From Gonocerus acuteangulatus (taxonomy: Eukaryota > Arthropoda > Insecta > Hemiptera > Coreidae), in assembly GCA_946811695.1 (NCBI GenBank), contig OX328130.1, forward strand, positions 75,454,398 to 75,518,397: 64,000 bases of DNA, read 5' to 3'. Shown here one piece after another: positions 21,230 to 32,718 of the stretch; within the stretch, counting starts at the first letter, position 1, and each line of letters opens with the position of its first letter. The translations under genes were made by a program, and so were the position numbers. Under the pieces are notes generated by a model that did no database searches, was not told the DNA's origin, and saw only the letters and a list, made by a program, of their open reading frames with translations.

Positions 21230-21414
21230 GGCACAATAAAACCATTTTTATGATAAAATGTAGTTTTATTAAATAGCAGTGACCGAACCCCGACAATCCC
21301 TACCTTGTAAAATATCTTCTGTGTGTTAAGGTATATATATACACTCACACACATACAAACACATGCATGCACGCACACAAGCATGTATGTGCACGCACAC
21401 ACACGGATGGCACT

Positions 21415-23180
21415 TGTAACTGTGAAGTGAACACAGCATTCGTAACTACAAGGCGAAAACAATGCAGCAAATGCATGCAAGGCACTCGTAACTACAAGGC
21501 GAAAACAATGCAGCAAATGCATGCAAGGCACTCGTACCTACAAGGCAAAAACAATGCAGCAAATGCATGCAGGCACTCGTAACTACAAGGCGAAAATAAT
21601 GCAGCAAATGCATGCAAGGCAGTCATAACTACAAGGCGAAAACAATGCAGCAAATGCAAGCAAGGCACTCATAACTACAAGGCAAAAACAATGCAGCAAA
21701 AGCATGCAGGGGCACTCGTAACTGCAAGGCGAAAACAATGCAGCAAATGCATGCAGGGGCACTCGTAACTACAAGGCAAAAACAATGCAGCAAATGCATG
21801 CAAGGCATTTGTAACTACAAGGTGGAGTGAACACAGCACTCGTAAATACAATGCGAAAACAATGCAGCAACTGCATGCAAAGCACTCGTAACTACAAGGC
21901 AAAAACAGTGCAGCAAATGCATGCAAGGCACTTGTAACTAAAAGGTGGAGTGAACACAGCACTCGTAAATACAATGCGAAAACAATGTAGCAAATGCATG
22001 CAAGGCACTCGTAACTACAAGGCAAAAACAGTGCAGCAAATGCATGCAAGGCACTTGTAACTAAAAGGTGAAGTGAACACAGCATTCATAACTACAAGGC
22101 GAAATCTATGCAGCAAATGCATGCAAGGCACTTGTAACTATAAGCTGAAGTTAATGCAGAAAATGCACTTCTAGGTGATGTGAACAAAATATATATAGGC
22201 ATTACACTCGTAACAACAAGTGACGTCAACACAGCACATGCATGAAAGGCACTTTTAAAGCAAGCAAAATCAGCACAGCAAATACATACAAGGCACATGT
22301 AAATATAAGGTGAAGTGAATGCAGCACTTGCTTGAAAGGCACTCGTAACTACAAACAGAGGTAAACGCAGCATATGCATGCAAGGCAACATAACTATAAG
22401 GTTAAGTGATTACAGCACATGCATGAAATTCACTTTTAAATACCAGCGAAGCCAAAGCAGCAAAAATATGCAAAATTATGGCACTTGTAACTACAAGGTA
22501 AAGTGAAAGTAGCATATCCAAGGAACTTGTAACTAAAAGCTGAAGTAAATGCAGCACAAGAATGCAAGGCACTCGTAACTACAAGGTCAAGTGATTGCAG
22601 CACATGTATGCAAGGTACGCTCAACTATAAGGTGAAGTAGACGCAATACATGCATGCAAGGTAATCGTAACTACAAGGTCAAGTGATTGCATCACATGTA
22701 TGCAAGGTACGCTCAACTATAAGGTGAAGTAGACGCAATACATGCATGCAAGGCAATCGTAACTACAAGGTCAAGTGATTGCATCACATGTATGCAATGT
22801 ACGCTCAACTATAAGGTGAAGTAGACGCAATACATGCATGCAAGGCAATCGTAACTACAAGGTCAAGTGATTGCAGCACATGTATGCAAGGTGAGCTGAA
22901 CTATAAGGTGAAGTAGACGCAATACATGCATGCGAGGCAATCGTAACTAGAAGGTCAAGCAATTGCAACACATGCATGCTAGGCATGCTTAACTATAAGG
23001 TGAAGTGGACTTGTTTCATTCATGCAAAGCTCTTGTAACTGCAAGAAGAAGTTAACGTAACATACGCATGCAAGGCACAATTTGAAGTGGACAAAGTTAT
23101 TACTGGCAGGCCGCTGTGTGAATACAGTGCATATAGGCATGGCATTCATAGCTACAAAGTGAAGTAAACAGGGAGACTAT
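21415..23180. repeat. ~46-bp satellite with ~92-bp higher-order units
   Basis: Units of about 46-48 bp contain CTCGTAACTACAAGGCG, ACAATGCAGCAAATG and CATGCAAGGCA. From about 22560 to 22990 the array changes to dimers of about 92 bp alternating GTGATTGCAGCACATG and AAGTAGACGCAATACATG types, showing higher-order organisation. Copies decay towards 23180. The ORFs of 60-136 residues inside are artefacts. Confidence 0.9.
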
Positions 23181-23345
23181 CTACTAAGGCACAAAAAGGT
23201 TTTTAGTCCATGATTGATCTATTGATGTAGAAATCTTCTGTTAGGGCGGTGATGGCCTACCAGAATACTATTCTTCACAAAAACAGAAAATCTTAATATC
23301 TACTGCTAATTACTTTAGTTTTTAACGCTCGACAGTCTCTAAATA

Positions 23346-23550
23346 ATTTTAATTTTAACGTCCATTTATTATTAACTACGATTTTTAGGACGGGTTATCT
23401 GTAGGTTACCACCCTTTTCTAGCCAGGATAGGGGTGATGCCTTTTCTTTTTTCGAAAGAAAAGCCACCACCCCTAGTGGGAATCGAACCCACGACCTTTG
23501 GCACGGAGTGTTAAGTGCTCACGCCTTAACCCTCACGGCCATCGGGTTGG
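23346..23550 (-). mobile_element. tRNA-derived SINE, family B
   Basis: On the minus strand it has an A-box-like GGCCGTGAGGGTTAAGGCG and a B box GGGTTCGATTCCCAC, followed by a body with AAGGCATCACCCCTATCC and a tail AATAAATGGACGTTAAAATT. A second copy lies at 52466-52668 in the same orientation. Confidence 0.82.
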
Positions 23551-23749
23551 GTCTCCGTCTCTAAATAATAATAAAAAAAGAACCGAAGTCAATCACATCC
23601 ACCAATTAAAAGGTGACCATTAATGTTATATTGAAATCCAAGCACTCAGAAAATAGTAAAGACTTTTTGACATTAGAACGTGGATTGGAATTTTCAGAGT
23701 ATATTGTGGATAAGCTCCTGTACAGCAGTCAAGTACGAGGGGGGGTCTT

Positions 23750-24113
23750 GTGAACTTCTGGACAGTCAAAGGGGAGCATCACCCAATGGTTGACTGCTGT
23801 AGAAGTCAGTGTTGTTGCTGGCTATTGGATCCATTTACTTCTCAAGTAGTCAAGGAGGAGTGGAACAGTGGGCTCTTGACTCCTCCAGAAGTCAGTGAAA
23901 ATGTGGGCTGCTGCTTCCATTGACTTCTCGTGCAGTCAAGGAGGAGCGGAGCAAAGACGGCTCTTGACTCCTCCAGAAGTCGGTGAAAATGAGAGCTGCT
24001 GCTTCCATTGACTTCTCAAGCAGTCAAGGAGGAGCAGAGCAAAATGGGCTCTTGACTCCTCCAGAAGTCAGTGAAAATGTGGGCTGCTGCTTCCATTGAC
24101 TTCTCGAGCAGTA
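23750..24113 (+). repeat. 88-bp tandem array
   Basis: Units begin CTTCTC and contain CAGTCAAGGAGGAG, CTCTTGACTCCTCCAGAAG and GTGGGCTGCTGCTTCC. Spacing between 23924 and 24012 is exactly 88. The first unit is diverged. Each unit contains a near-palindromic GACTCCTCCAGAAGTC, so single units could form hairpins. Confidence 0.85.
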
Positions 24114-24134
24114 GAACATATGTTTATTTATTTA

Positions 24135-24152
24135 TATATATATATATAAATG

Positions 24153-24238
<86 letters not shown>

Positions 24239-24239
24239 T
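24135..24239. repeat. (AT)n microsatellite
   Basis: (TA)n with a short TGTG interruption. The sequence from 24240 to 24535 is AT-rich with no feature seen. Confidence 0.93.
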
Positions 24240-24535
24240 ATGCTTAAGGTTTCTTTACTCAGAAGTATTTTTATAAAAACTGCTTTTGTTTTGATCGGTC
24301 TTTTTTAGCATAATATTTTGCAGGAATACCTTTCTATTTCATCGGACTAGTGTACATAATTATAATAACTTTTTATAATTTGTAATTTTCTAATTACTCT
24401 GTTGTTAATAGATTTAAATTAATACATAATGCCTTAGAAATTGTTCAACAGGCATTGATATAGAAAGGCACATTTCGGAGATGCGATATGTTAAGTATAA
24501 TATATTAACAACAAGTTCATAAAAAATCAAAAAAA

Positions 24536-25240
24536 GTTTGGGTACTTGTTAATACCAATTTTATTAGTTGCACCGATCTCGAGAAGTGGGTCTCTTTCAG
24601 GGATCCGGATCATGAAATGAGAACTCAAATGAAGTTGTGGGAATATGGCAACCGAAAGACCATTTATTAATATTATCAACCAGTTGGATTGACTAGAGTT
24701 TCGATATAACCTTGAGTGAGCGGAAAACGCATGGCAATTATGCAATTAACATAAGTGCTATTGGTTTCCTAGGTTATATAACATTATCACTTATGTTAAT
24801 GGTATAATACCTGTGCATTTCCGCTCACTCAAGGTTATATCAAAACTCTAGTCAATCCAACTCGTTGGTTTTTCGGTGGAAAATGGGCCGATATGCAATT
24901 TAACATTGCTTCAAAAGAGTACTTTTTCAGTCGTTGGTAAATCCCAAATTCTTATTTTCCTAGCCGAAAGGACAGCACAAAGGACACAAAGAACACAACA
25001 ATACTAAGAATTGAAACAAGAAACAATAAATATAACTCGTAAAAAACACAACTGCAAACTGAACACAACTGCAAGTGAACACAAAACAATGACTAGAAGG
25101 AAGAAAGAACAACCATTGAAATTGCCCATAGGAATGAACCAATAGAAACACTTAATTTGAGTTCTCATTTCCTGATCCGGATCCCTGAATGAGACCCACT
25201 TCTCGAGATCCGTGCAACTAGTACGTAAGTACCAAATTGT
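24536..25240. mobile_element. Foldback element related to the 145-bp satellite
   Basis: Three nested inverted pairs surround a centre near 24773. The outer pair is GAAGTGGGTCTC ... GGATCCGGATCATG (24565-24631) against 25153-25222. The middle pair is TTGGATTGACTAGAGTTT with CTTGAGTGAGCGG (24682-24735) against 24815-24864. The inner pair is ATTAACATAAGTG against CACTTATGTTAAT. The right arm has about 270 bp of extra sequence (24880-25150). The outer arm is the same sequence as the core of the satellite at 7.9-9.05 kb. Confidence 0.8.
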
Positions 25241-25721
25241 GTCACGCTGGAGCTGCATAGCTAAGCACATTCCTTAGTAAGTTGTTGTTGAATTTGTTTA
25301 AATTAACTTATTAGTTAAAATGATAACTGAAAAGTTTATCTCTTTTACATTTTATTTAACCAGCCGATTCAACCTAATAGAGCTTTTTTCTGATGAATAC
25401 CAATTTTCACTTCTTACATTTGTAAGATATGTAGCTTGCTTCATTGAACAATAACAAAAATTGATTTGTTATTAACAACTGACTAAATTATTTAAAAAAT
25501 AATTTAACTTCTCAGTAGACCCCCCTCCTCCAAATGGACTGATTTTTCTTATTTTCACAAGACATCGTTAGCAGTATACCGAGTTTCTTTGTAATGAAGC
25601 AAAAAATACAGCCAATATGATCAAATTAATAATTTGGGTTTGGAGTAAACCCCCCAAGGTGGACCGATTTTACTGGTTAATGAACTCGTTCTATCGTTTG
25701 ATGTGAAAATACGATATGCCA
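25241..25721. other. AT-rich non-coding interval
   Basis: No recognisable feature on either strand. Confidence 0.5.
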
Positions 25722-25880
25722 TGGGGGTCTCCCTTGGTCTAGTGGCTAGCGCGTTAGATTCATAATGGGGATATAGTGGGTTCGATCCCCAATGGCGGCA
25801 GGAATTTTCTCATCCCATGGCTCGTTGGGAAAATTCCTCACTGCACCCTGCATGTCGGCACTAATGGCCTAGTTGTCGAA
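25722..25880 (+). mobile_element. tRNA-derived SINE, family A (plus)
   Basis: Starts GGGGTCTCCCTTGGTCTAG, with A box TGGTCTAGTGGCTAGCGCG, B box GTTCGATCCCC and body GGAATTTTCTCATCCCATGG. The tail lacks poly(A) and passes at about 25890 into a repeat also found at 49265-49375. Confidence 0.82.
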
Positions 25881-25894
25881 GTGCCTTAAAGAAC

Positions 25895-26030
25895 GGAGAA
25901 GAGATGAGTGGTGGAGACTCAGCTATTTTAATGCCGTCCAGTGAAACCAGGAGGGAGAAACGGGCTCTGCTCCACGGGCATCTGACGTCATTCAGTTTGC
26001 TGTATCGTAAGGGTTATAGCAACTCGCATG
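25895..26030 (+). repeat. Dispersed repeat shared with 49.3 kb
   Basis: Contains GGCTATTTTAA-like and GTCCAGTGAAACCAGGAGGG segments that match 49265-49375 (CGGCTATTTTAA, GTTCAGTGGACCCAGGAGGG). It may be a longer 3' body of SINE family A or an independent element. The 63-residue ORF is incidental. Confidence 0.5.
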
Positions 26031-27020
26031 TTAACATGGGTCATTTTTGGTACTTAATAGGTAGGGTCGATGAAGATTTGAAGCTATTTTTTTAAAAAGA
26101 TTTTCTTGGGGCCAACCTCAATAGCTAAGGTACCTTCAGAAAGTTGTAAAAAGCTATTAAAATGATGTCCACTAGTCTAAGGAAGGACGATGTAATTCCC
26201 CTGAAATATAACGCTAAAAAACAACAGCTGGAGACAAAAACTATATTAATAAAAAAATATATAAAAATATATATTTTAAATAAAATAAATAATCAATACC
26301 ATTTACTTAGATTTTCCTACAATACTCCTTGATTTCCTTCAATAATAAACACTAAAATATTTGAAGATGGCGAAAGCAAAACAATGAAGGACTGAATTTC
26401 CTAGACAAACTTGATATTTTTGAATAATTGAGATAATAAAGCGCATTAAATATTTAAAAATATATATTTTACAGATCTTATAAATTAAGTTCAGAAAATA
26501 AAATTTCAGAGGAAATATCTATGTTAAAAAAAAATATTTAGCATAAATTATTCAAATTAATGAGGAGTGTCTTATACATATATAAAATTCTCAGCACATA
26601 AATAGTACTCTCAATTTATTTATGCCTATTGCATATTTAAGCCAAACAGGGAATTTTAAAAGTGTTAAACAATAATAACTGAGAAAAACTTTACTTTATA
26701 TTGAAAATTAAGAATTATGTTAAGCCAATTAAGTAGAATAAACATAATGGTATGTATAATAAGTGAAATATTGTTTCTTGGAATGAATATATTTTCATAA
26801 AATTTTAATCTAAGTGTCATGAAAGTCAATGAGTCATAAAATTAAATGAAAATGAGAATAGTATGAAATAGAAATTCAGGTAATACAGCAATAACAATTA
26901 ATCGTCTATCGGTAATTAACATCTAGCAAAATACAAATTGCAATTTAATATCAAACGATGAAAAATTGATTCAGTGTTGATCATTTTTGCCCAAGCCCAA
27001 ATAAATGTGCATTTGCTTAC
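26031..27020. other. AT-rich non-coding interval
   Basis: About 1 kb of AT-rich sequence with no domain, repeat or convincing splice pair. Confidence 0.5.
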
Positions 27021-27104
27021 CTTGTTTTGATGGCTCAGGATCTTTTTGAGACATCTCTGGGCATAGGGGTAAAATACCCCAGGTATCATGGTTTCATTTC
27101 AAAA
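27021..27104 (-). other. Possible first coding exon of an unknown gene
   Basis: On the minus strand an 84-bp segment is bounded by a good acceptor (TTCCCTGTTTGTTTCAG) and a good donor (CAAG then GTAAGC). All frames are closed in its upstream half, but two starts remain open to the donor: one beginning MIPGVFYPYAQRC, the other MSQKDPEPSKQ. This is what a 5' UTR exon carrying the start codon would look like. No downstream exon was recognised in 1-27 kb, so the call rests only on splice signals. Confidence 0.25.
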
Positions 27105-27869
27105 CTGAAACAAACAGGGAATCGAATGAGTCTGACAGGAAAACTCTCTTCTATTTGCCAGCATCAACAAGTGTTGATAACAACAATTCCACTAATTCTT
27201 ACTACTGTCATGAAGACATGTTATGTTTATTAAAAAAAATGTGTTAATTACTAGTTGAAAGCATCAAAAAGTATAATAAAGACACAAAATTTCAATTAAT
27301 AGAAGTCACAAACTAAAATGATTGTTGTTATTACTCCAAATCAAAACAGAACTCCTCTAATAACTATAAATGTTTAATCACAGCTCAATTTCTTGAACAA
27401 AAACAGTGCACAGATATATTCAGAAATATCTCAATTTATGACAAGCAAAGGAAAAAGAATAAAAATTTAACATAACCCAAAAGTGTAATGAGCTTGCTAA
27501 ACATAAATGAAATACTTTACAATCAAAACATAAATGTCACAACATGTAAAGCCTGTGACTTACCAGTCAGGGTGACAACATGCCAAAGAGGTAGCAGAAA
27601 GTAACACGAAATAATACAAAACTACTGAATGAAGTAAGAAAGTTACACTTGAGAAAGGAGGCAGTTAATGATAATAGTAAGGGAATTCCGTGTTTACTGG
27701 CCGCTCTTCACTGATAGAGCTTCTAGAAGCAGCTACCAGGCAGCGCTACTGGCTTACTCAACTATTCTACCGAGGAGTACAAATTATATTTTAGCGCGGT
27801 TCCTCCCTCCCTCCATAGGGAGAAAACCCGCTTATGAGGTTGACCTCATGAAGCAATAAATAAATATAT
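27105..27869. other. Non-coding interval
   Basis: Unique AT-rich sequence. A short GCGCGGTTCCTCCCTCCC stretch near 27795 is shared with the repeat at 51370-51425 (inverted) and marks the edge of a dispersed family. Confidence 0.45.
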
Positions 27870-28170
27870 ATATATATACATATATATTTGTCTGTTCGCT
27901 TTCCAGGTGCCAGACAAATGGTCCGATTTTGATGAAATATGGTACGAAAATCTTTCGTCTAATTTGAAAGGTCAAGTTCGTTAACCAGCAGAATCCGTCC
28001 ACCGGAACATGGTTTTCCGCATATAAAAAATAGTAATGCTTAAGTTTTCGAGTTTATATGCTTGCAGGTGCTCGTTTTATAGGTTTCTTAACGTTTTTTT
28101 AAAGCGATATCTGTAACCGTTTTCGAGAAACACTGGAACACTTACTTTTCGAAACTAATTTTCAGTTTGG
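27870..28170 (-). repeat. Dispersed repeat family, inverted copy
   Basis: Contains, inverted, the landmarks of 51060-51230 and 4800-4930: GTCAAGTTCGTTAACCAGC against GCTGGTTAACGAACTTGAC, and GGTCCGATTTTGATGAAAT against ATTTCATCAAAATCGGACC. No coding region. Confidence 0.6.
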
Positions 28171-29723
28171 GTATTCAGAAGGATTAATTCAGTTGAAACT
28201 TGTTCCGGACGTGTGATATTTATCTAATCTATGATAGGTAAAGTTTTGTTCCGTTTAAGAAATTTGGAGTTAAGGAAGTACTAGAAATAAAATATTTTAT
28301 TAACAGGCATGGAAAGTTTTGGTACATTTTCTAAAATATCTCGACAACGCTTCCTGTTAAGTGGAAGATAACCATTCGAAAGCCAAATGTCAATCGGAGA
28401 AATAAGGACTTGAAAGTTCGCAACTGTTAGTTTTGCTCTTTTGAAAGGGGTTTTGTATCTGTTTACCTAACGTTTTAACTGGTTGTTGGTTATTTTAATT
28501 GCATTTAACAGTAAAACGAGTATTTTACTAAAACTAGGTAAGAAAATGTTAAACATTGTTATAGTGTGTCCAAGAGCGAACGTTGAAAAGGTTGGGGAAG
28601 TCGCTATGATACTGTCAGTTTCCTGTGCGGCGCCTTAAATTTATTTTCTCTTCGAGATTTTATTTTATATTCTTCACCAACGATCAAACCCATAACTGCT
28701 ACTATTCCTTTACTAGTAACACTAGAGATATGAACGGGACCGCACAAAGATGACGCAGTTCCTAAAAGTCGGACTTTTTTTTTTTTTATCTCTTTAATTC
28801 AGATTTTCAGAGGAGTTAGTCTACTCATTACGAATATTACTGCCGTCTTGATCAATTTTGGTTAAATACATCTTGATTTAAATTATGACATTTTTAAGGC
28901 AAACAAATTAATTGACCTAGGAAACTAGGATGAAAGATCAATTGCATGGGAATATAAACAACACCATTTTTTAAGAAAGTTACATATTACAAACTATGAA
29001 AAAAGATTGATTTAAAATCAGAAAAGATTCAATATAACCGAAATAAGTATTTTCATCTAAAAATAAAACAAATAGAGACCGACTTGCAGGAGCTCTAGTT
29101 TGGGGATTTCTTTTTCTGGATGTGTTTAGGAATTGCAGAGTAGGGAACGATTTCAAGAGTCAATCACCATTAATTAATTTAAAATAACAAATCAATTCAC
29201 ACAATGCGATACATAATAAAGTCCGACTCGCAGCAATGGAAAGTCTGACTGTGTTATCTAAGCGCGCTCCCCTTCTTATCAATAGTGTCATTTCGAAATC
29301 TTAGAATAGAAACAGTTAATATTTTGTTTTGATATTTCGTGAAAAAATTATTCACATATTTCAATTAGATCTCGAAGAAAAGTGAGATTTTAGACGACAC
29401 AATACACAGGAAACGGACAGAACCTTCCTTGAAGCGGAAATTACACGCACTGCCTGCTCGATTTCGCTAATACTCAAGGAAAACTCTATTATAGGCATGT
29501 TTCCCGTTGTATTTCCTTTTTCTGCTGAAATATTCATTTTATTTTTGAATTAAATTAAAAAGAAAAACAACAACTACTTAAAATCTAAAAACATAGACAG
29601 AAAACCTTTCAAAGGAATGATACCTCAGATTTCTCCTACTAAAATAGCTCTATCAAAAGTAGCATCAAAAACGTTTAGTAGGAAATTGAGTAAACATACG
29701 AATTTTCCATTTACCCCAACATT
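28171..29723. mobile_element. Inverted MITE ends (AGTCCGACTCGCAG type)
   Basis: At 28730-28776, inverted, and at 29219-29330, direct, lie copies of a terminus beginning AAGTCCGACT and continuing GGAACTGCGTCATCTT. A third is at 49919. The two here face each other across 28777-29218 and may be the ends of one ~0.6-kb element or two separate insertions. No gene is seen in this 1.5 kb. Confidence 0.5.
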
Positions 29724-29835
29724 ATTCAAGAAATTATATGAAAATCTAGAAACTGCCCACTTGTGTTTCTAAATTATGTATTCAAGAAATTATATGAAAA
29801 TCTAGAAACTGCCCACTTGTGTTTCTAAATTATGT
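29724..29835. repeat. 56-bp tandem duplication
   Basis: Two identical copies starting ATTCAAGAAATTATATG (29724 and 29780), spaced exactly 56 bp, followed by poly(T). A recent duplication. Confidence 0.9.
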
Positions 29836-30929
29836 TTTTTTTTTTAATATTTCCAAACTGAAGCCAAATATTTGTCTTAGCTAAGATAAATGTCAAACGT
29901 CATGAAAATGTTTCAATTTAATCCGCCATCTTGAAGTATCCAAATCTATATGCATTTATAAAATTCAGCTGTTTGTTCCTTATGTAAATCCACACCGTTA
30001 GACCGATTTTGACCAAAATTGGCACAAAGATAGGACTTGATCCGGGGAGTGTCATAGGCAGGGTCAAAATCGTCTAGAACTCACAGTTCAGAGGTCAAGG
30101 GTTTGAAACTGTGAAACCGAGTAGTTACAGGAGAGTGAATTGTCAGAAATCGTTACTTTTGAAAAACGAGATATTCACTGACCGTAACGGAACATCATTC
30201 TATTATCTGTGGGATATTGTCAGTTGCTAGACAGGTGAAGTCCAAACAGTCCAGTCAACGAACAGTTATAAATGGAAATTTTTGGAACACAATTTTTGAC
30301 TTCTTAACTTTGTTTGGCCTAGATAGGAGGTGAACATATCAAAAGTCCTCGCCCCTAGCCTTTAAGCCGGGCGGAAGGGGGGGTTTAGAAGGTCCCATTT
30401 TTCGGGGTTTCACTTATATCTCGGAAACCCTGCGTCCTAGCGACATAACCATTCTATAACAAATGAAAGCTTATTAAATTTCCTACAAGTTTTATTCAAT
30501 GAAGTTTTACGAGATATCTTTAGTTTTCAAAATATCCGCTCTTGAAAGTCTGTCATTTTGGGAAAAAACACACTTTTTTCTATTCTTGAGCGGATATCTC
30601 TTCAACGATGCACCCAAAAAATAAATGTCGGTTATGGGGTTGTAGAGCATTCCATTCGCTTCAATAATATATATTACAATACTATTTTATGTATAAATAA
30701 AATAATGTATAAATTGTGTTCTAAAAATTTCCACCTACAGCTGTTTTCAAGCATTCGTTGCCTGGACTGAAAGCCAAATATTCTTTCCTTTCCACTGCTT
30801 CTCTCTCATGACTGGTTGCCGATAACTGCAAGGCTCCAAGTTCGAGTCGCCCTGTAGGATGTTTCTTTTTTATAATATTCCTTAACTTTATTTGTGTTAC
30901 TCGATTTTAATACTGCTTATTTGGTTTCT

Positions 30930-30960
<31 letters not shown>

Positions 30961-31084
30961 GTTGTACCAACCAATATATATATATATATATAGTCAAGAG
31001 TGGACAGTATGGTCAGAAGACATCAGAAGCAGCGCAATGTTCGCGGAATATACAGGTTAATCGGTAAGAACATTCCCCATCGTT
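29836..31084. other. Non-coding interval with repeat fragments
   Basis: Near 29990-30070 an inverted fragment of the AAATCGGTCAAACGG repeat (main array 34440-34925) is present. Near 30810-30855 a GTTCGAGTCGC motif could be a decayed B box. A poly(T) tract (30933-30960) and (TA)n (30975-30991) follow. The 70-residue ORF at 30558 has no recognisable domain. Confidence 0.45.
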
Positions 31085-31343
31085 CATAGGCGTATATAAG
31101 GGGGGGGGCTCTGAGGGGGGGGCTCTGAGGGGGGGGCTCTGAGGGGGCTGCAGCCCCTCCCGAAATTTTCATTTGATGGTAAAAATGTTAATAAAAAATA
31201 GTTTATTTTAGGTGAAATAGCGTTTTAGTTGCCTAAAACTATTTTAAATTCTAAATTGTTCATATTCCATGCCCCTGAAATGGCCTCAGCCCGCCCGAAA
31301 TTTTCCCAGCCCCTCCCGAAATTATTTCCTATATACGCCCATG
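31085..31343. mobile_element. hAT-like MITE with 8-bp target duplication
   Basis: A 259-bp element with ends CATAGGCGTATATA and, inverted, CATGGGCGTATATA. It is flanked by perfect 8-bp direct repeats CCATCGTT (31077-31084 and 31344-31351). Eight-base duplications are characteristic of hAT elements. The interior has poly(G) repeats of GGGGGGGCTCTGA and CCCGAAATT motifs, and no coding capacity. A diverged relative is at 6896-7152. Confidence 0.88.
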
Positions 31344-31544
31344 CCATCGTTGGATTTAATTGAAATATTTTCTACGTGTTCGAAATTCATCTAAACTAAG
31401 ATATTTACATTTTGCTTGCATTTGTAGTGAAGGAAGTATTTGAAAAAATGCAAGGTGACCATTCGAAAGCTTACTAAATTCTCTAGAAAAAAGGTTCTAA
31501 AGCAATTTTTGATGGGATGATGTCAGTAGGAGAAATACCGTCGT

Positions 31545-32055
31545 TTGGGGTGAGTTCGGACAGGTAGTACGAGTTCGGACAGGTAGTACGAGTTCGGACA
31601 GGTAGTTCGAGTTCGGACAGGCAGTACGAATTCGGACAGGTAGTTCGAGTTCGGACAGGTAGTACGAGTTCGGACAGGTAGTACGAGTTCGGACAGGTAG
31701 TACGAGTTCGGACAGGCAGTACGAGTTCGGACAGGTAGTACGAGTTCGGACAGGTAGTACGAGTTCGGACAGGTAGTACGAGTTCGGACAGGCAGTACGA
31801 GTTCGGACAGGCAGTACGAGTTCGGACAGGTAGTACGAGTTCGGACAGGTAGTACGAGTTCGGACAGGCAGTACGAGTTCGGACAGGTAGTTCGAGTTCG
31901 GACAGGTAGTACGAGCTCGGACAGGTAGTACGAGTTCGGACAGGCAGTACGAGTTCGGACAGGTAGTTCGAGTTCGTACAGGTAGTACGAGTTCGGACAG
32001 GTAGTACGAGTTCGGACAGGTAGTAAGAGTTCGGACAGGTAGTACGAGTTCGGAC
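31545..32055 (+). repeat. 19-bp minisatellite, about 27 copies
   Basis: The unit GAGTTCGGACAGGTAGTAC is repeated with a few variants (GGCAGTAC, GGTAGTTC). Since 19 x 3 = 57, two minus-strand frames stay open for about 190 residues; these are artefacts. The unit shares TGAGTTCGGACA with unique sequence at 35907, just upstream of a psq-like HTH remnant, suggesting transposon origin. Confidence 0.93.
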
Positions 32056-32056
32056 A

Positions 32057-32145
32057 ACTGGGAATTAACATTAAGCGATACGCCGCCATGCGGAAAATTT
32101 CGGAACTAGCGACAAAGGGAGACGTGCATTGTTTACACATGTAAA
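32057..32145 (+). repeat. Inverted-repeat partner of 35465-35577
   Basis: GGGAATTAACATTA at 32061, then ACAAAGGGAGACGTG, matches in inverse orientation TAATGTTAATTCCC near 35549 and CATGTCTCCCTTTGT. The pair brackets about 3.4 kb and may mark the ends of one decayed transposon. Confidence 0.5.
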
Positions 32146-32718
32146 GCTATTGTGTTGTTCGTGTTTTTCTTGCTATTTAATAACTTCCCAACTGTTTTAT
32201 GACAAATTTGTCTTTTTAAAGAAAACATGAACCTTTCCCTTTCACAAAGTAATTATTTTTAAACAATATATGTAAGAGGTAGTGAAATAATTCACATTTA
32301 TGCAACCTTCACTCTTGTGTGACTATAAACAGCTTGCAACCCATTTTACCCGAATTTGATTTAATTTCTGAAATTTACTTCTAGAAATTCAGAAGGTATA
32401 GATATTGATGAACAAAAGTATGTACAAAGGAACTTCTTTGGCTATCTAGAAGCCTTAAGTAGTTTCAGGTGCATAGTTGAAGGTGAAGCAATTGTGAATG
32501 CACATCCATTACCTAAATACCTGTGGTATTTTGGAGAAGACCAACCAATCTATTAAGTTGTTTGCACTTGCACAAACACACTAATTAGGAATGGCTGAAT
32601 TAAATTTAAATGAGTGTACTGCTTCATATTTGTTCATATGACTCCTTTCATAAATATTACGGTGCCTTTTGATAAAGTATATTTATATAATTTAATTACA
32701 ACCTTAATAAGTAAATGA
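32146..32718. other. AT-rich non-coding interval
   Basis: No gene seen on either strand. Confidence 0.5.

Larger units (their letters stand above)
16132..21307 (-). mobile_element. Penelope-like element with inverted termini
   Basis: The unit is flanked by a 13-bp direct repeat TAAAATATCTTCT (16119-16131 and 21308-21320), a good target-site duplication. The left end, about 16162-16430, and the right end are inverted copies of each other. They share GGTAGGGATTGTCGG, a hammerhead-like motif, a GGACGGATGTAATACTG segment and a (TA)n tract leading to GCCTACATACACAAATACAC. The right copy is split by a nested LTR element (18077-21105). Between them lies a 5'-truncated RT/GIY-YIG ORF. This fits a truncated Penelope insertion with inverted pseudo-LTRs. 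Confidence 0.85.

Noticed and set aside
31497..32140. Two overlapping minus-strand ORFs of 186 and 205 residues
   Set aside because: A 19-bp repeat keeps several frames open at once; the repeated peptide is the same in different frames.
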